Assembly: GCF_000331105.1 (NCBI RefSeq)
Contig: NC_020054.1
Coordinates: 5,707,815 to 5,771,814, forward strand
Direction of reading: 5' to 3'
Length of the DNA stretch: 64,000 nt
From: Fibrella aestuarina BUZ 2
GTDB taxonomy: Bacteria; Bacteroidota; Bacteroidia; Cytophagales; Spirosomataceae
Shown here: positions 42,080-51,349 of the stretch, piece by piece
Numbering within the stretch: the stretch's first letter is position 1
Layout: each line of letters begins with the position of its first letter
Made by a program: the position numbers and the translations under genes
Notes under the pieces: model-generated
What the model was told of the DNA's origin: nothing
What the model saw: only the letters and a program-made list of their open reading frames with translations
The model's database searches: none

Positions 42080-43063
42080 ATGAAAAAAGTGATGAAGACC
42101 GTCGGCCTCGCGCTGGGCGGGGTGGTGCTGCTGGTGGCTAGTTTCTGCGCCTATGTGGCCCTCACGGGCATACCCACCTACGACCCGCCCGCCACGCCCG
42201 CCCTCTCGGTCGAGGTAACGCCTGCCCGCGTGGCGCGGGGCGAAGCGATCGCCAGCATTCAGTGCATGAGCTGCCACGCCAACCAGGAAAACCGCCTGAC
42301 GGGCAAATACATGGCCGAAATACCGCCGCTGTTCGGTAAGATTTACTCCAAAAACATCACGCAGGATAAGGTCCACGGCATCGGCAACTGGACCGACGGC
42401 GAACTGCTCTATTTCCTACGGACGGGCATCCGGCGCGACGGTTCGTATGCACCCGTGATGCCGCAATACCCCAATCTGGCCGACGAAGACCTGCTATCGG
42501 TGGTAGCCTGGCTGCGCTCCGATCGGTTCCCGGTGCAGGCCACGGCGCAGGAGCCGCAGCCCTCGGAGCCGAGCTTTGTGACGACGCTGCTGACGCATAC
42601 CCTGATGAAGCCCCTCCCCTACCCGCAAACGGTCATTGCACGGCCCGACACCAACGACCTGGTCGCGTTTGGCAAATACACGGCCGATGCTTTCGGCGAT
42701 TGCTATGCCTGCCATTCGGCCGATCTCATCGATCAGGACAAGGTGACGCCGAGCAAGACCAAAGGCTATTATGGCGGGGGGATCGAGATGGTCGGCGAGG
42801 GCGGCCAGAAGGTGGTCACAGCCAACCTGACGTTTGATGAACAGACGGGAATTGGCAAAACATACACCAAAGAGCAGTTTATCCGCGCCGTTCGCAACGG
42901 CGTACGGCCCGACGGCAGCATCCTCCGCTACCCGATGGAGCCCAAGATGGGCCTGTCGGAACGCGAAGTGGGCGCCATCTACGAATACCTGAAAACGGTA
43001 CCGAAAATCCACAACGACATCGCTCAGAAAAACGCGGCGATCCAACTGGCCGAAAAAAACTAA
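42080..43063 (+). CDS. Diheme cytochrome c
   Basis: 327 residues from ATG 42080, with one N-terminal membrane or signal anchor (GLALGGVVLLVASFCAYVAL). Two haem c motifs, CMSCH near 63 and CYACH near 208, define two cytochrome c domains; methionine ligands may be in VMPQYP and RYPMEPKMG. This layout is like the diheme cytochrome subunits that take electrons from periplasmic dehydrogenases. No dehydrogenase or oxidase gene is adjacent. A strong hairpin follows the stop codon. Confidence 0.88.
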   Translation: MKKVMKTVGLALGGVVLLVASFCAYVALTGIPTYDPPATPALSVEVTPARVARGEAIASIQCMSCHANQENRLTGKYMAEIPPLFGKIYSKNITQDKVHGIGNWTDGELLYFLRTGIRRDGSYAPVMPQYPNLADEDLLSVVAWLRSDRFPVQATAQEPQPSEPSFVTTLLTHTLMKPLPYPQTVIARPDTNDLVAFGKYTADAFGDCYACHSADLIDQDKVTPSKTKGYYGGGIEMVGEGGQKVVTANLTFDEQTGIGKTYTKEQFIRAVRNGVRPDGSILRYPMEPKMGLSEREVGAIYEYLKTVPKIHNDIAQKNAAIQLAEKN

Positions 43064-43077
43064 GCGGCTCCGTAACC

Positions 43078-43124
43078 CTCAGCCAACGACCCGGCTAGTA
43101 CTGCTGGCTGGGTCGTTGGCTGAG
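43078..43124. terminator. Bidirectional hairpin between cytochrome and VOC genes
   Basis: Perfect 15-bp arms 43078-43092 and 43110-43124 with a 17-base loop. It lies between convergent genes that end at 43063 and 43127 and can serve both. Confidence 0.8.
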
Positions 43125-43126
43125 AA

Positions 43127-43513
43127 TTACAGCGTTTGGGCGAGTTGAATGCGGTTGCCGCAGGTGTCGTCGAAAACGGCCAGCCGGACCGGACCCATCT
43201 GCGTGGGCGGCACGCTGAATACCACCCCGAGCCCCAGCAGCCGTTCATAGTCGCGCTGCACGTCGTCTACGGCGAAGACCGTCAGGGGGATACCCGCATC
43301 GTACAGGGCTTTCTGGAACGTTTGGGCGGGCTCGAAGCGGGTGGGTTCCAGCAGTAATTCAACGCCGTCGGGCCGGTCGGGCGAGACAACCGTGAGCCAG
43401 CTGGCATCGCCGAGCGGGATGTCCCGTTTTTTCTGAAAGCCCAGAATGTCGGTGTAAAAAGCAAGCGCCCTGGCCTGATCAGCGACCAGTAGGCTTGTTA
43501 CGTCAATGCGCAT
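43127..43513 (-). CDS. VOC family (glyoxalase-like) protein
   Basis: 128 residues from ATG 43513. Two vicinal-oxygen-chelate half-domains are seen: VTSLLVADQARALAFYTDILGF at the start, and the second half beginning TVFAVDDVQRDYERLLGLGV (20 residues), ending FDDTCGNRIQLAQ. The metal-ligand positions are only partly conserved, so it may be a binding rather than catalytic member. It is downstream of the small AraC regulator, 44 bases away, in the same unit. Confidence 0.83.
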   Translation of the reverse strand: MRIDVTSLLVADQARALAFYTDILGFQKKRDIPLGDASWLTVVSPDRPDGVELLLEPTRFEPAQTFQKALYDAGIPLTVFAVDDVQRDYERLLGLGVVFSVPPTQMGPVRLAVFDDTCGNRIQLAQTL

Positions 43514-43557
43514 GGGAATGGTCTGTTTTGGGCAAAATTGCGGCACCCATCCCACTT

Positions 43558-43941
43558 TTACTTCTTCATTCTTGCTCTTTTCAACGTACCTGGCGACTGC
43601 CCCATCCGCTTTTTTACCAGCGTACTGAACGTACCCAGGCTCTCGTAGCCAACGGCCCCGCACACCTCTGCTACAGGCCGGTTGGCGTTCAGCAGCCGCC
43701 GGGCTTCGGCCATGCGTTTGTCGGTCAGGTAGTGCAGCGGCGTCAGGCCATAGTGGCGTTTAAACTCCCGGCTAAAATGATAGGGCGAACAACAGGCCGC
43801 AGCGGCTATGTCGACCAGCGTCAGGGGCTCGGCGAAGTGGGTGTCGATAAACCGCCGCGCCCGCACTACGCGCGCTGTCTGGTCAGCGTTGGCGTAGAGT
43901 TGTTCGGTCAGTTTAGTTAGTTGATCGGTGTAGAACGACAT
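43558..43941 (-). CDS. Short AraC-family regulator
   Basis: 127 residues consisting almost only of the AraC DNA-binding domain: the first HTH near LTLVDIAAAACCSPYHFSREF (split after SPYHFS), then RMAEARRLLNANRPVAEVC and GYESLGTFSTLVKKRMGQSP. There is no ligand domain, as in MarA/SoxS. It probably regulates itself and the VOC gene downstream. Confidence 0.88.
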   Translation of the reverse strand: MSFYTDQLTKLTEQLYANADQTARVVRARRFIDTHFAEPLTLVDIAAAACCSPYHFSREFKRHYGLTPLHYLTDKRMAEARRLLNANRPVAEVCGAVGYESLGTFSTLVKKRMGQSPGTLKRARMKK

Positions 43942-43960
43942 GGTTTATGGCTATGAGAGT

Positions 43961-44001
43961 AGCCCCATTGGCAGCACAGGGCCTGCGCTGCCAATGGGGC
44001 T
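43961..44001. terminator. 15-bp hairpin before the AraC gene
   Basis: Arms 43961-43975 and 43987-44001 are perfect complements around an 11-base loop. It lies 28 bases after the stop of the minus-strand reductase gene at 44030 and so probably ends that message. There is no T run. Confidence 0.7.
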
Positions 44002-44029
44002 TGTGGCGTATTCTGGGTACGTTCCTGCT

Positions 44030-44587
44030 CTATTCGCTTCGTTTGGGCTGATAGTGCAACACCACGATACCGCAATCAAACGCTACAGCCTTCATCAGGG
44101 TCAGCGCCTGTGTGGTGTCCAGCCCGCCAAACACCGGCATGCCGTTGCCGATAGCGGCCGGGTTAACAAACAGGTGCAGGTTGTCGATCAGGCCCGCCCG
44201 AATCAACGACGCCACGAACGTGCCCCCGCCATAGGTGATCAGGTCGCCGCCGGGCTGGCTTTTGAGCGCGTTGATTTCGGTAGCCAGGTCGCCGTTGGCC
44301 AGGCGCGCATTGGGCCAGGGCGAGGCGTCGAGCGTTTTGGTGAACACGACTTTGGGCGCGTTGTTGAACAGGTCGGCACCGGGCTCGTCGGGGTGAGCTG
44401 CCCAGTGGGGAATAAAGCCCTCCGCCAGCTTACGCCCCAGCAGAATGGTGTCGACCGGCGCTGATAGCGCGGTCACATACTGACCAATGTCGTCGGTCCA
44501 GGGAAAGGTCATCCAATCCATTTCACCGTTGGGTCCGGCCATGAAGCCATCGACCGTTACCTGTACCTGCAAGTTGAGCGTACGCAT
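44030..44587 (-). CDS. Dihydrofolate reductase family (RibD C-terminal domain) protein
   Basis: 185 residues. VTVDGFMAGPNGEMDW, TILLGRKLAEGFIPHW, and ITYGGGTFVASLIRAGLID are the features of the DfrA/RibD-C superfamily, NADPH-dependent reductases. Proteins of this stand-alone kind (YyaP/YwjB-like) have no clear substrate and are not the main folate enzyme. It is preceded by a 193-base gap before the sulfatase gene on the other strand. Confidence 0.85.
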   Translation of the reverse strand: MRTLNLQVQVTVDGFMAGPNGEMDWMTFPWTDDIGQYVTALSAPVDTILLGRKLAEGFIPHWAAHPDEPGADLFNNAPKVVFTKTLDASPWPNARLANGDLATEINALKSQPGGDLITYGGGTFVASLIRAGLIDNLHLFVNPAAIGNGMPVFGGLDTTQALTLMKAVAFDCGIVVLHYQPKRSE

Positions 44588-44780
44588 GTTGAGTTGATTT
44601 GTTGTTTACGGGTACAAACCTACAACCCCATCGCCACTGCCAAAAGGGGCCGGAATGCCAATAAACGGGGGGCCACGTGCCGACCCGAACGTACCCGGCG
44701 ATCCTAACCCATCCGTAGGGATTGGCGGTCGGCTGCTTTTATAAGCGCAGCCAGGTTTGGCTTACGTTTAGCCGTTGAGT

Positions 44781-46217
44781 ATGAAAGCATTAGGGTTCGC
44801 GCTGCTACTAGCGGGGTTTGGACTGGGCCTTTTCCAACAGTGTTCGTCCGTAAAAACGACGGCATCGGCCATCAGAACGCCACCAAACCTCATCGTCATC
44901 CTGGCCGACGACATGGGCTACGGCGACGTGGGCTGCTACCGGGCCGCCAGCGCCGGGCCTGCGCTCATCCAGACGCCCAACCTCAACCGCATGGCGGCAC
45001 AGGGGATGCGCTTCACCGATTTTTACACGGGCAGCACGGTCTGCGCGCCCTCGCGTTGTGCGCTGATGACGGGGCAGCACACGGGGCATACCCAGATTCG
45101 GGGCAACGGCGAAAAACCCCTCCGGCAGGAAGACGTCGTGATTCCCGAGCTGCTCAAAAAGGCCAACTATACCACCGGCATGTTTGGCAAATGGGGCTTG
45201 GGCATGCCCGATACCGAGGGCGCGCCGCATCGCAAAGGCTGGGATGCCTTCTTCGGCCACGTCAACCACGAGGAGGCCCATTTTCAGCAACACCCGTTCT
45301 TGTGGCAAATCAGCGATGGCGCCACCGTGAAGGTCGAGCAGCCCGCCGGGTCGTACAACAACGATGCGTTCACGCAACAGGCGCTGGCGTTTCTGGATCG
45401 GCAAACGACGAAACCGTTTCTGCTGTACTTGGCCTTCACCCTCCCCCATGCCGAGTTGCACACGCCCGACACCTACCTGAATCAGTACCGGGACGCGACC
45501 GGAAAAAGCCGGTTTCAGCCCGAAAAACCCTGGCCGGCGGGTCGGCATTATGGCGAGCAGCCCGAACCCAAAGCCGCCTATGCCGCCATGGTCTCGCAGA
45601 TCGACGGGTATGTGGGGCAGGTGCTGGCCAAACTCGACCAGAAAGGACTGGCCAACAACACGCTCGTGCTGTTTGCCTCCGACAATGGCACGCACATCGA
45701 GGGCGGACGTACCCAGGACGACGTAAGCTATATGCAAAGCTCGGGGCCACTGCGGGGTGTCAAGCGCGACCTGTTCGACGGGGGCATCCGCACGCCCTTC
45801 ATCGTCCGCTGGCCCGGCCACGTCAAAGCGGGGTCGACCACGGCGTTCGTGGGGGCGTTTTACGATCTCCTCCCCACGTTCTGCGAGCTGGCCAACATAC
45901 CGCCGCCCGCCCGCATTGATGGCCTTTCCTTCGTGCCGACGCTGCTGGGGCAGAAAGGCCAGCCCACGCACCCCTACCTTTACTGGGAATTTATGGAGCG
46001 GGGCTTCAGCCGGGCCGTGCGCAGTGGCTCGTGGAAGGCCGTGAGTCTGGAACCCAGGCGAGGGCAAGAGACCTTTTTTCTGTTCGACCTCAGCCGGGAC
46101 ATCGGCGAGCAAACCAACGTGGCCGCTCAGCACCCCGACGTGGTGGCTACGATGCGTCGGTATATGGCCGAAGCTCATGTTCCGTCGCCGCTGTTTCAAC
46201 CCAATTACGGCAACTAA
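44781..46217 (+). CDS. Arylsulfatase-type sulfatase
   Basis: 478 residues with a signal peptide. The S1-family signature is complete: metal-binding VILADDMGYGDVG, and CAPSRCALMTG with Cys at about residue 88, the residue converted to formylglycine in C-x-P-S-R sulfatases, then GKWGLG and FASDNGTH. It removes sulfate esters from a substrate such as a polysaccharide. The GH30 gene follows by 24 bases and a convergent FGE gene lies beyond, so the locus appears to supply both the sulfatase and its maturation enzyme. A TTG six bases upstream is a less likely start. Confidence 0.93.
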   Translation: MKALGFALLLAGFGLGLFQQCSSVKTTASAIRTPPNLIVILADDMGYGDVGCYRAASAGPALIQTPNLNRMAAQGMRFTDFYTGSTVCAPSRCALMTGQHTGHTQIRGNGEKPLRQEDVVIPELLKKANYTTGMFGKWGLGMPDTEGAPHRKGWDAFFGHVNHEEAHFQQHPFLWQISDGATVKVEQPAGSYNNDAFTQQALAFLDRQTTKPFLLYLAFTLPHAELHTPDTYLNQYRDATGKSRFQPEKPWPAGRHYGEQPEPKAAYAAMVSQIDGYVGQVLAKLDQKGLANNTLVLFASDNGTHIEGGRTQDDVSYMQSSGPLRGVKRDLFDGGIRTPFIVRWPGHVKAGSTTAFVGAFYDLLPTFCELANIPPPARIDGLSFVPTLLGQKGQPTHPYLYWEFMERGFSRAVRSGSWKAVSLEPRRGQETFFLFDLSRDIGEQTNVAAQHPDVVATMRRYMAEAHVPSPLFQPNYGN

Positions 46218-46241
46218 CGCCTTCTCGTTCACTTATTCTGC

Positions 46242-47840
46242 ATGACTCAACGATACACCTCCCGCCTGCTTAGTCTCGGCTGTCTGCTCATCCTCAGCCG
46301 TTTCGGGCTAGCCCAACCAGCCGCGTCAGCTCAGTTAGTGGTTCGACTTGACCCGAGCCAGACCTACCAGACCATGCACAGTTTCGGCGCATCGGACTGC
46401 TGGTCGGCGCAGTTTGTGGGTAAAAACTACCCGCTGGCCAAGCGCGAACAAGTGGCCGACTGGCTTTTCAGTCTGGACGTCGATCGGGCGGGGAACCCCA
46501 AAGGCATCGGCCTGTCGATGTGGCGGTTCAACATTGGTGCGGGCAGCACCGAGCAGGGCGATTCGAGCGGTATCCGCAGCCCCTGGCGCCGGTCGGAGTG
46601 TTTTCAGCGGCCCGATGGCTCGTATGACTGGACCAAACAGGCCGGGCAACAGTGGTTTATGGAAGCGGCCCACCGGCGCAAGGTGCCTTACCTGCTCGGC
46701 TTCACCAATTCGCCCCCGGTGCAGTTTACGGCCAACGGCAAAGCCTACGCCTCGGGTACGTTGGGCGACTACAATTTTAACCGGCAGCGTCTGGGTGACT
46801 ACGCCCGGTTTCTGGCTGATGTCGCGCAGCATTTCGACAAAAAGGGGCTTTCCATGCAGTACTTGAGCCCGTTCAACGAACCGCAGTGGGATTGGGGTAT
46901 TAAGAAAGGGCAGAAAATGGCCACGCAGGAAGGCACCCCCGCCACCAACGCCGACATGGCAGAACTGACCCGCGCCCTCAGCCGCGAACTAAGCACCCGC
47001 AACCTGCGCACCCGCCTGACGCTGGGCGAGGCCGGGCAGCTCAACTACCTCTCGCAAAGCGGCACCAACCGAAGCCAGACGGGGCAGGACAATGTAGCCG
47101 AGGCGTTCTTTTCGCCCGGCAGCCCCGCCTACATCGGTGATCTGCCCAACGTGGAGAAACTGGTCTGCGGGCACAGCTATTTTACCACCTCCCCACCGAG
47201 TCAGCTGCGATCGGTGCGGCAGCAGCTGGGCGCGAAACTCAAGCAGGTGGGCGTCGGTTTCTGGCAGTCGGAGTATTGCGTACTGGGCGACAACGCGGGC
47301 GAGATCGACGGCGGCGGGCGCGACCTGGGCATGACCACCGCCCTCTACGTGGCGCGCGTGATCCACGCCGACCTGACGCTGGCCAACGCGACTTCGTGGC
47401 AGTGGTGGCTGTCGATCAGTGCCAACAACTACAAGGACGGGCTGGTGTACCTGGAAAACGGCGGTAAGATGGGCGAAAACGGCCCGAATCAACTCGACGG
47501 CGACGTGCTGGCCTCCAAGACCCTCTGGGCACTGGGCAACTATGCCCGGTTTGTGCGGCCGGGCATGGTGCGCATCGCCGCCAGCACCAACGTACCTGAC
47601 AGCCTCGCTAACGGCCCGCTGGTATCGGCGTACCGCAGCGAAAACGGCAAACAGTTCGTGGTGGTTATCGCCAACCCCGGCGACGCCCGCGCTCTTCGGC
47701 TGGAAGGGTTGAGCCGACAGCCGGGGCAGGTGGCCGTCTACGAAACCACCGACACGGCCGATCTACGCAAACGCACGCCCTCGCTCGGTACGCTCATGCT
47801 GGCCGCCCGCTCCGTCACGACGATTACGCTGACGCGCTGA
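46242..47840 (+). CDS. Glycoside hydrolase family 30-like enzyme
   Basis: 532 residues with a Sec signal peptide (cleavage near GLAQP). A (beta/alpha)8 barrel of the GH30 kind: FGASDCWSAQF at the start, SPFNEPQWDWG near 211 with the acid/base glutamate, and WQSEYC near 342 with the nucleophile glutamate, then a C-terminal beta-sandwich ending TTITLTR. GH30 enzymes include endo-beta-1,6-galactanase, glucosylceramidase and xylanases; similarity of the central motifs favours the galactanase-like group. It probably shares its transcript with the sulfatase. Confidence 0.87.
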   Translation: MTQRYTSRLLSLGCLLILSRFGLAQPAASAQLVVRLDPSQTYQTMHSFGASDCWSAQFVGKNYPLAKREQVADWLFSLDVDRAGNPKGIGLSMWRFNIGAGSTEQGDSSGIRSPWRRSECFQRPDGSYDWTKQAGQQWFMEAAHRRKVPYLLGFTNSPPVQFTANGKAYASGTLGDYNFNRQRLGDYARFLADVAQHFDKKGLSMQYLSPFNEPQWDWGIKKGQKMATQEGTPATNADMAELTRALSRELSTRNLRTRLTLGEAGQLNYLSQSGTNRSQTGQDNVAEAFFSPGSPAYIGDLPNVEKLVCGHSYFTTSPPSQLRSVRQQLGAKLKQVGVGFWQSEYCVLGDNAGEIDGGGRDLGMTTALYVARVIHADLTLANATSWQWWLSISANNYKDGLVYLENGGKMGENGPNQLDGDVLASKTLWALGNYARFVRPGMVRIAASTNVPDSLANGPLVSAYRSENGKQFVVVIANPGDARALRLEGLSRQPGQVAVYETTDTADLRKRTPSLGTLMLAARSVTTITLTR

Positions 47841-48815
47841 TCAGAGGTCTTTGACGCAGCGGAAACCTACGTGCATCAGCGCCGTTTCGGCCGTGCTGCC
47901 CGACCGCCCCGACACCCGGTAGCCGTGGCACCAACCCGGTTCGCACAGGAACGAGCCGCCCCGTTGCACCCGCTCGGTAGCCTCGGTGATGCGGGGCGGC
48001 GTTTGGTTCAGCCAGTCGGTATACGCCACTTTAGGATTCTCGCACCATTCCCACACGTTGCCTGACATATCGGCCAGGCCAATGGGCGATGGACCGAACG
48101 TACCCACGGGCGCGGCCCGGTGAAACCCATCGCTCACGGCGTCGTGGTCGGGGAATTTGCCGTTCCAAGTGTTCGCCAGCCACTTGCCGTCTTGGGTCAG
48201 GTTATTGCCGAAGGGGTAGAGCGTCTGGCTGTTAGTTGCGTTACGGGCGGCGTGCTCCCACTCGATCTCGTGCGGCAGGCGCTTACCCGCCCAGTTGGCG
48301 TAGGCCTGCGCATCGTTCCACGACACCTGCGTCACAGGCATGTTGTCGGCGGCGGGGCCTGCCTTGGGGCCATACGGGTACTGCCAGTTGGTGCCTTTGA
48401 CCAACTCCCATTCCTTGGTGGTATCGTTGAAAACGCCGCCATCGCCAAATCCTTCGGCCTGCGTCTTGTAGCCCGTGGCCTGCACAAACGCCCGAAACTG
48501 CCCAACCGTCACCTCGTGCTGATCCATGAAAAACGGTTTGACCAACACCCAGAAGGTGGGCTTCTCCTGCTCCAGCCCCTCCTCCGAGCCGATGTGCGTG
48601 TAGCCGCCGGGTACGTAAACCATGCCTTCAGGTACGTGGCCCGGAGGCTGGTTGGGCTGCGCTGGCTTGGCATCAGGTTCCGACGCAAAGACGGTGATGG
48701 TGGGGGCGAAGGCAAATTGCGCTGGGGCGTCGGGCTGGCAGGCCACCCCAACCAGTCCCAGATAGCCCAGCCAGGCGATCCGCTTCAGTATGATACTCGT
48801 CGACGATAAGCGCAT
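47841..48815 (-). CDS. Formylglycine-generating enzyme (SUMF1-like), lipoprotein
   Basis: 324 residues from ATG 48815. A signal peptide ends in LVGVAC, a lipobox, so the enzyme is predicted outside the inner membrane. The FGE-sulfatase fold is clear (MVYVPGGYTHIGSEEGL, VTQVSWNDAQAYANWAGKRLP, GNVWEWCENP). GGSFLCEPGWCHGYRVSGR near 284-302 carries two cysteines four residues apart (CX4C), as the copper-binding pair of active SUMF1. It probably converts the Cys of the neighbouring sulfatase to formylglycine. It converges on the GH30 gene, with stops adjacent. Confidence 0.9.
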   Translation of the reverse strand: MRLSSTSIILKRIAWLGYLGLVGVACQPDAPAQFAFAPTITVFASEPDAKPAQPNQPPGHVPEGMVYVPGGYTHIGSEEGLEQEKPTFWVLVKPFFMDQHEVTVGQFRAFVQATGYKTQAEGFGDGGVFNDTTKEWELVKGTNWQYPYGPKAGPAADNMPVTQVSWNDAQAYANWAGKRLPHEIEWEHAARNATNSQTLYPFGNNLTQDGKWLANTWNGKFPDHDAVSDGFHRAAPVGTFGPSPIGLADMSGNVWEWCENPKVAYTDWLNQTPPRITEATERVQRGGSFLCEPGWCHGYRVSGRSGSTAETALMHVGFRCVKDL

Positions 48816-48998
48816 ACGGACTAAAGCCGGTTTAGACAGCGATCGTTTCCAATTCAGTTGGGTAATAGGGTCTGTGCGGTCTGGGGAATAGGGACCGCGT
48901 GAGCCGTCGGCTAAAGGACGGGGCCGTTTGTCGATGCCCACGCAAAGCAAACCACCAAACGTACAGGACGTACCCTGTTTGCTTGTTAGTGGCTGCTA

Positions 48999-49556
48999 TC
49001 AAACCCGCAGTGAACCCCGAAATGCCCGGGCGGCGTAGTACGACGACGCCCCGTTGTGGTACACGAAGACGGTATTGTAGCGAAAATCGGCAAAGAGCGC
49101 GCCACCAAGTTGTCGGATCGCGGGGGGCGTTTGCAGCCAGCTCGATGTTTTCGCGTCGAATTGGCCAAGCGTTTGTAATTCCCGGTATTGGGCTTCCGTC
49201 AGCAGGTCGATGCCTAGCTCAGCGGCCATCTCCACGGCGCTATTGTCGGGCTTATCGTCTTTTCTCGCTTCCAGCGCGTCGTGGTCGTAGCAGAGGCTGC
49301 GGCGACCCGTGGGGCTTTCGGCCGAGCAGTCGTAAAAGACGTATTCGCCCGTGCTGGCGTCATAGGCAACCACGTCGGGTTCACCGCCGGTATCTTCCAT
49401 CGCCTGAAGCGCCCACAGCTTTTCCGGTTTGGCTTCCAGCCTTGCCTGAACGTCAGCCCAATCGATGCCCGCATGGCGCTGCTTATTTTTCTCGAAACGA
49501 GCTTTTACTACTTTAATCAGTTCGTCGCGCTCTTCGGTCGACAGTTCCTTTGCCAT
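48999..49556 (-). CDS. DUF4256 family protein
   Basis: 185 residues from ATG 49556; two extra in-frame upstream starts are possible. The central LWALQAMEDTGGEPDVV and YDCSAESPTGRRSLCYDHDALE are the conserved blocks of DUF4256, a cytosolic family of unknown function frequently found next to regulators. It has no membrane or signal segment. Its neighbours do not hint at a role. Confidence 0.85.
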   Translation of the reverse strand: MAKELSTEERDELIKVVKARFEKNKQRHAGIDWADVQARLEAKPEKLWALQAMEDTGGEPDVVAYDASTGEYVFYDCSAESPTGRRSLCYDHDALEARKDDKPDNSAVEMAAELGIDLLTEAQYRELQTLGQFDAKTSSWLQTPPAIRQLGGALFADFRYNTVFVYHNGASSYYAARAFRGSLRV

Positions 49557-49677
49557 AGCGGGTTCAATTTGCGGGTTATGGTTTATCATTCAAGCAATTG
49601 ATTATCATCAGTATGCACCTACGCACCTGGCAGTTGCACGCACACAAAGGCTATTCCTCGCGGATAGGCCCGGCGGG

Positions 49678-50937
49678 TTACAACTGGGTAAGCTTATCTA
49701 GTCTAAGCTGAATACGTTGCCGGTCTGCTGGTGTCTTGGCGAGCGCATAGGCCTGCCGGTAACTGCCCACGGCCTTCAACACGTTGCTTGTTTCATACAA
49801 CTCACCAAGCAATACGAAGTAGAAATGATTCAGGGTGAACGTCAGCTTTTCGGCTACAGCTAAAGCGGCTTGGGGGCCACTGACTTTATACAAGGCGTAG
49901 GTACGGTTCAGGGCGACGCTGGGCGAATCATTCACCCGTATCAACTGATCGTAGAGGTCTAAAATGGCCGTCCACTTGTCGGGCGTATCTTCTTTCTGGC
50001 AATGCCAGGAAGCGATACGGGCTTCCAGATGATATGAACTGACCTGATCGCCCTGCATCGACTGGCGCAGAAACAGAAAGCCCTGTTGAATCAACTCAGG
50101 ATTCCACAAAGCCTCGTTCTGCTGTTCATAAAGCAGGGGCAATTCATCACCTGATTGGTGCCTGGCATCGAATCGGGACGCGTGAAAACACATCAGCGCC
50201 ATCAACGCACTGGTCTTTGGTTGATTGGTGCGTTCATACTCGATTAATCGGGTACCCAGCCGCATGGCTTCCAGGCACAGCTCTCGCTGTAGCGTCTGGT
50301 TTCGGGTTTTGGAATAGTAGCCTTCGTTGAACAACAGATAGATAACATGCAGCACATTGTCGAGGCGGCGGATCAACTCACCTTCCGGTGGAAGCGTCAT
50401 GGTCACGTTTGCCAGACGAAGCTTTTCTTTGGCCCGAAAGAGCCGTTTGTTGATCGTCTCTTTGTTGGACAGAAACGCCTCGGCAATTTCATCGATACCA
50501 AAACCGCAGAGAATCCGGAGCGCCAGACCAATCTGCGCTTCCGGGGCGATAGTGGGCGTACAAACCGCAAACATCATCTGCAACTGGCTGTCTCGAATCG
50601 TCTCCTCCGAAAAGTTTAACGTTGTCCAATCATCGGTTTCGGCCGATCGGTTGCTCAGCTCGGGAAGAATTTTCTGGTCCAGCAATTTACGCCTCCTGAA
50701 CTGATACAGGGTTTTCTGCCTAGCAACAGCATACAGCCATGCCGTCGGGTTTGGCGGCTGGCCGCGCACACCCCAGGTTTCGGCGGCTAGCAGAAAGGTA
50801 TCGCTCACGATATCCTCCGCCAGTTCTATATGCGCTAACCCAAACCGGTTGCTGATCACCGCCACCATCTTGGAAAATTCCTGCTGAAAGATCTGCTTGA
50901 GTGATTCCGGTTCCATCGGAGAAGGCAACACAGCCAT
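49678..50937 (-). CDS. ECF42-like sigma factor with C-terminal TPR domain
   Basis: 419 residues. Region 2 (ELAEDIVSDTFLLA, TAWLYAVARQKTLYQFRR) and region 4 (FGIDEIAEAFLSNKETINKRLFRAKEKL) are followed by a long C-terminal extension of about 220 residues with TPR-like helices (LNRTYALYKVSGPQAALAVA). This architecture and its coupling to a DGPF-domain gene 6 bases upstream define the ECF42 group, whose C-terminal part replaces an anti-sigma factor for control. Targets are usually the DGPF genes themselves. Confidence 0.9.
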   Translation of the reverse strand: MAVLPSPMEPESLKQIFQQEFSKMVAVISNRFGLAHIELAEDIVSDTFLLAAETWGVRGQPPNPTAWLYAVARQKTLYQFRRRKLLDQKILPELSNRSAETDDWTTLNFSEETIRDSQLQMMFAVCTPTIAPEAQIGLALRILCGFGIDEIAEAFLSNKETINKRLFRAKEKLRLANVTMTLPPEGELIRRLDNVLHVIYLLFNEGYYSKTRNQTLQRELCLEAMRLGTRLIEYERTNQPKTSALMALMCFHASRFDARHQSGDELPLLYEQQNEALWNPELIQQGFLFLRQSMQGDQVSSYHLEARIASWHCQKEDTPDKWTAILDLYDQLIRVNDSPSVALNRTYALYKVSGPQAALAVAEKLTFTLNHFYFVLLGELYETSNVLKAVGSYRQAYALAKTPADRQRIQLRLDKLTQL

Positions 50938-50943
50938 AACGGC

Positions 50944-51282
50944 CTAGTTGAGCATAGCCCGTATCTCTACACTCCCTTGAGCATCCAGCGCCGGGCAGCC
51001 ATGAGCCAGCTCAGTCGCTTCATCCAGATGGCTGGCCCTGACAATCAGAAAGCTGCCCAGCCGCTCTTTCACCTCTACAAACGGACCATCGGTGACGATG
51101 CCACCGGCCTTCAGCACCTTCCCTTCCGATGCCAGCCGGGGCCCCGTCGACACCAGTTTGCCCTGTGCGGCCAGGCTACCCACCCACTCTTTCCATTTGT
51201 TGGCGATCGCTTCAAACTCGGCGGGCGACAGTTGACTGGTGTCATAACTCGGCTGACGGAATAATAACATAAACTCGTTCAT
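50944..51282 (-). CDS. YCII-related DGPF-domain protein
   Basis: 112 residues from ATG 51282. The motif TDGPFVEVKE and the ferredoxin-like fold (MLLFRQ at the start, FLIVRASHLDEATELA in the middle) mark the YCII/DGPF family, small enzymes of unknown substrate. It precedes the ECF42-type sigma gene on the same strand and follows a DoxX-like gene, forming one operon-like set. Confidence 0.9.
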   Translation of the reverse strand: MNEFMLLFRQPSYDTSQLSPAEFEAIANKWKEWVGSLAAQGKLVSTGPRLASEGKVLKAGGIVTDGPFVEVKERLGSFLIVRASHLDEATELAHGCPALDAQGSVEIRAMLN

Positions 51283-51349
51283 AGCGAAAACGAAACGAAA
51301 TGATAAAACAAAGGCGCCATCTAAGACACTGTCTAGCAATAATTTACAT

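Noticed and set aside
44808..46232. 474-residue open frame antisense to the sulfatase gene
   Set aside because: The sulfatase has complete active-site motifs; the antisense product is low in hydrophobic order and matches nothing.
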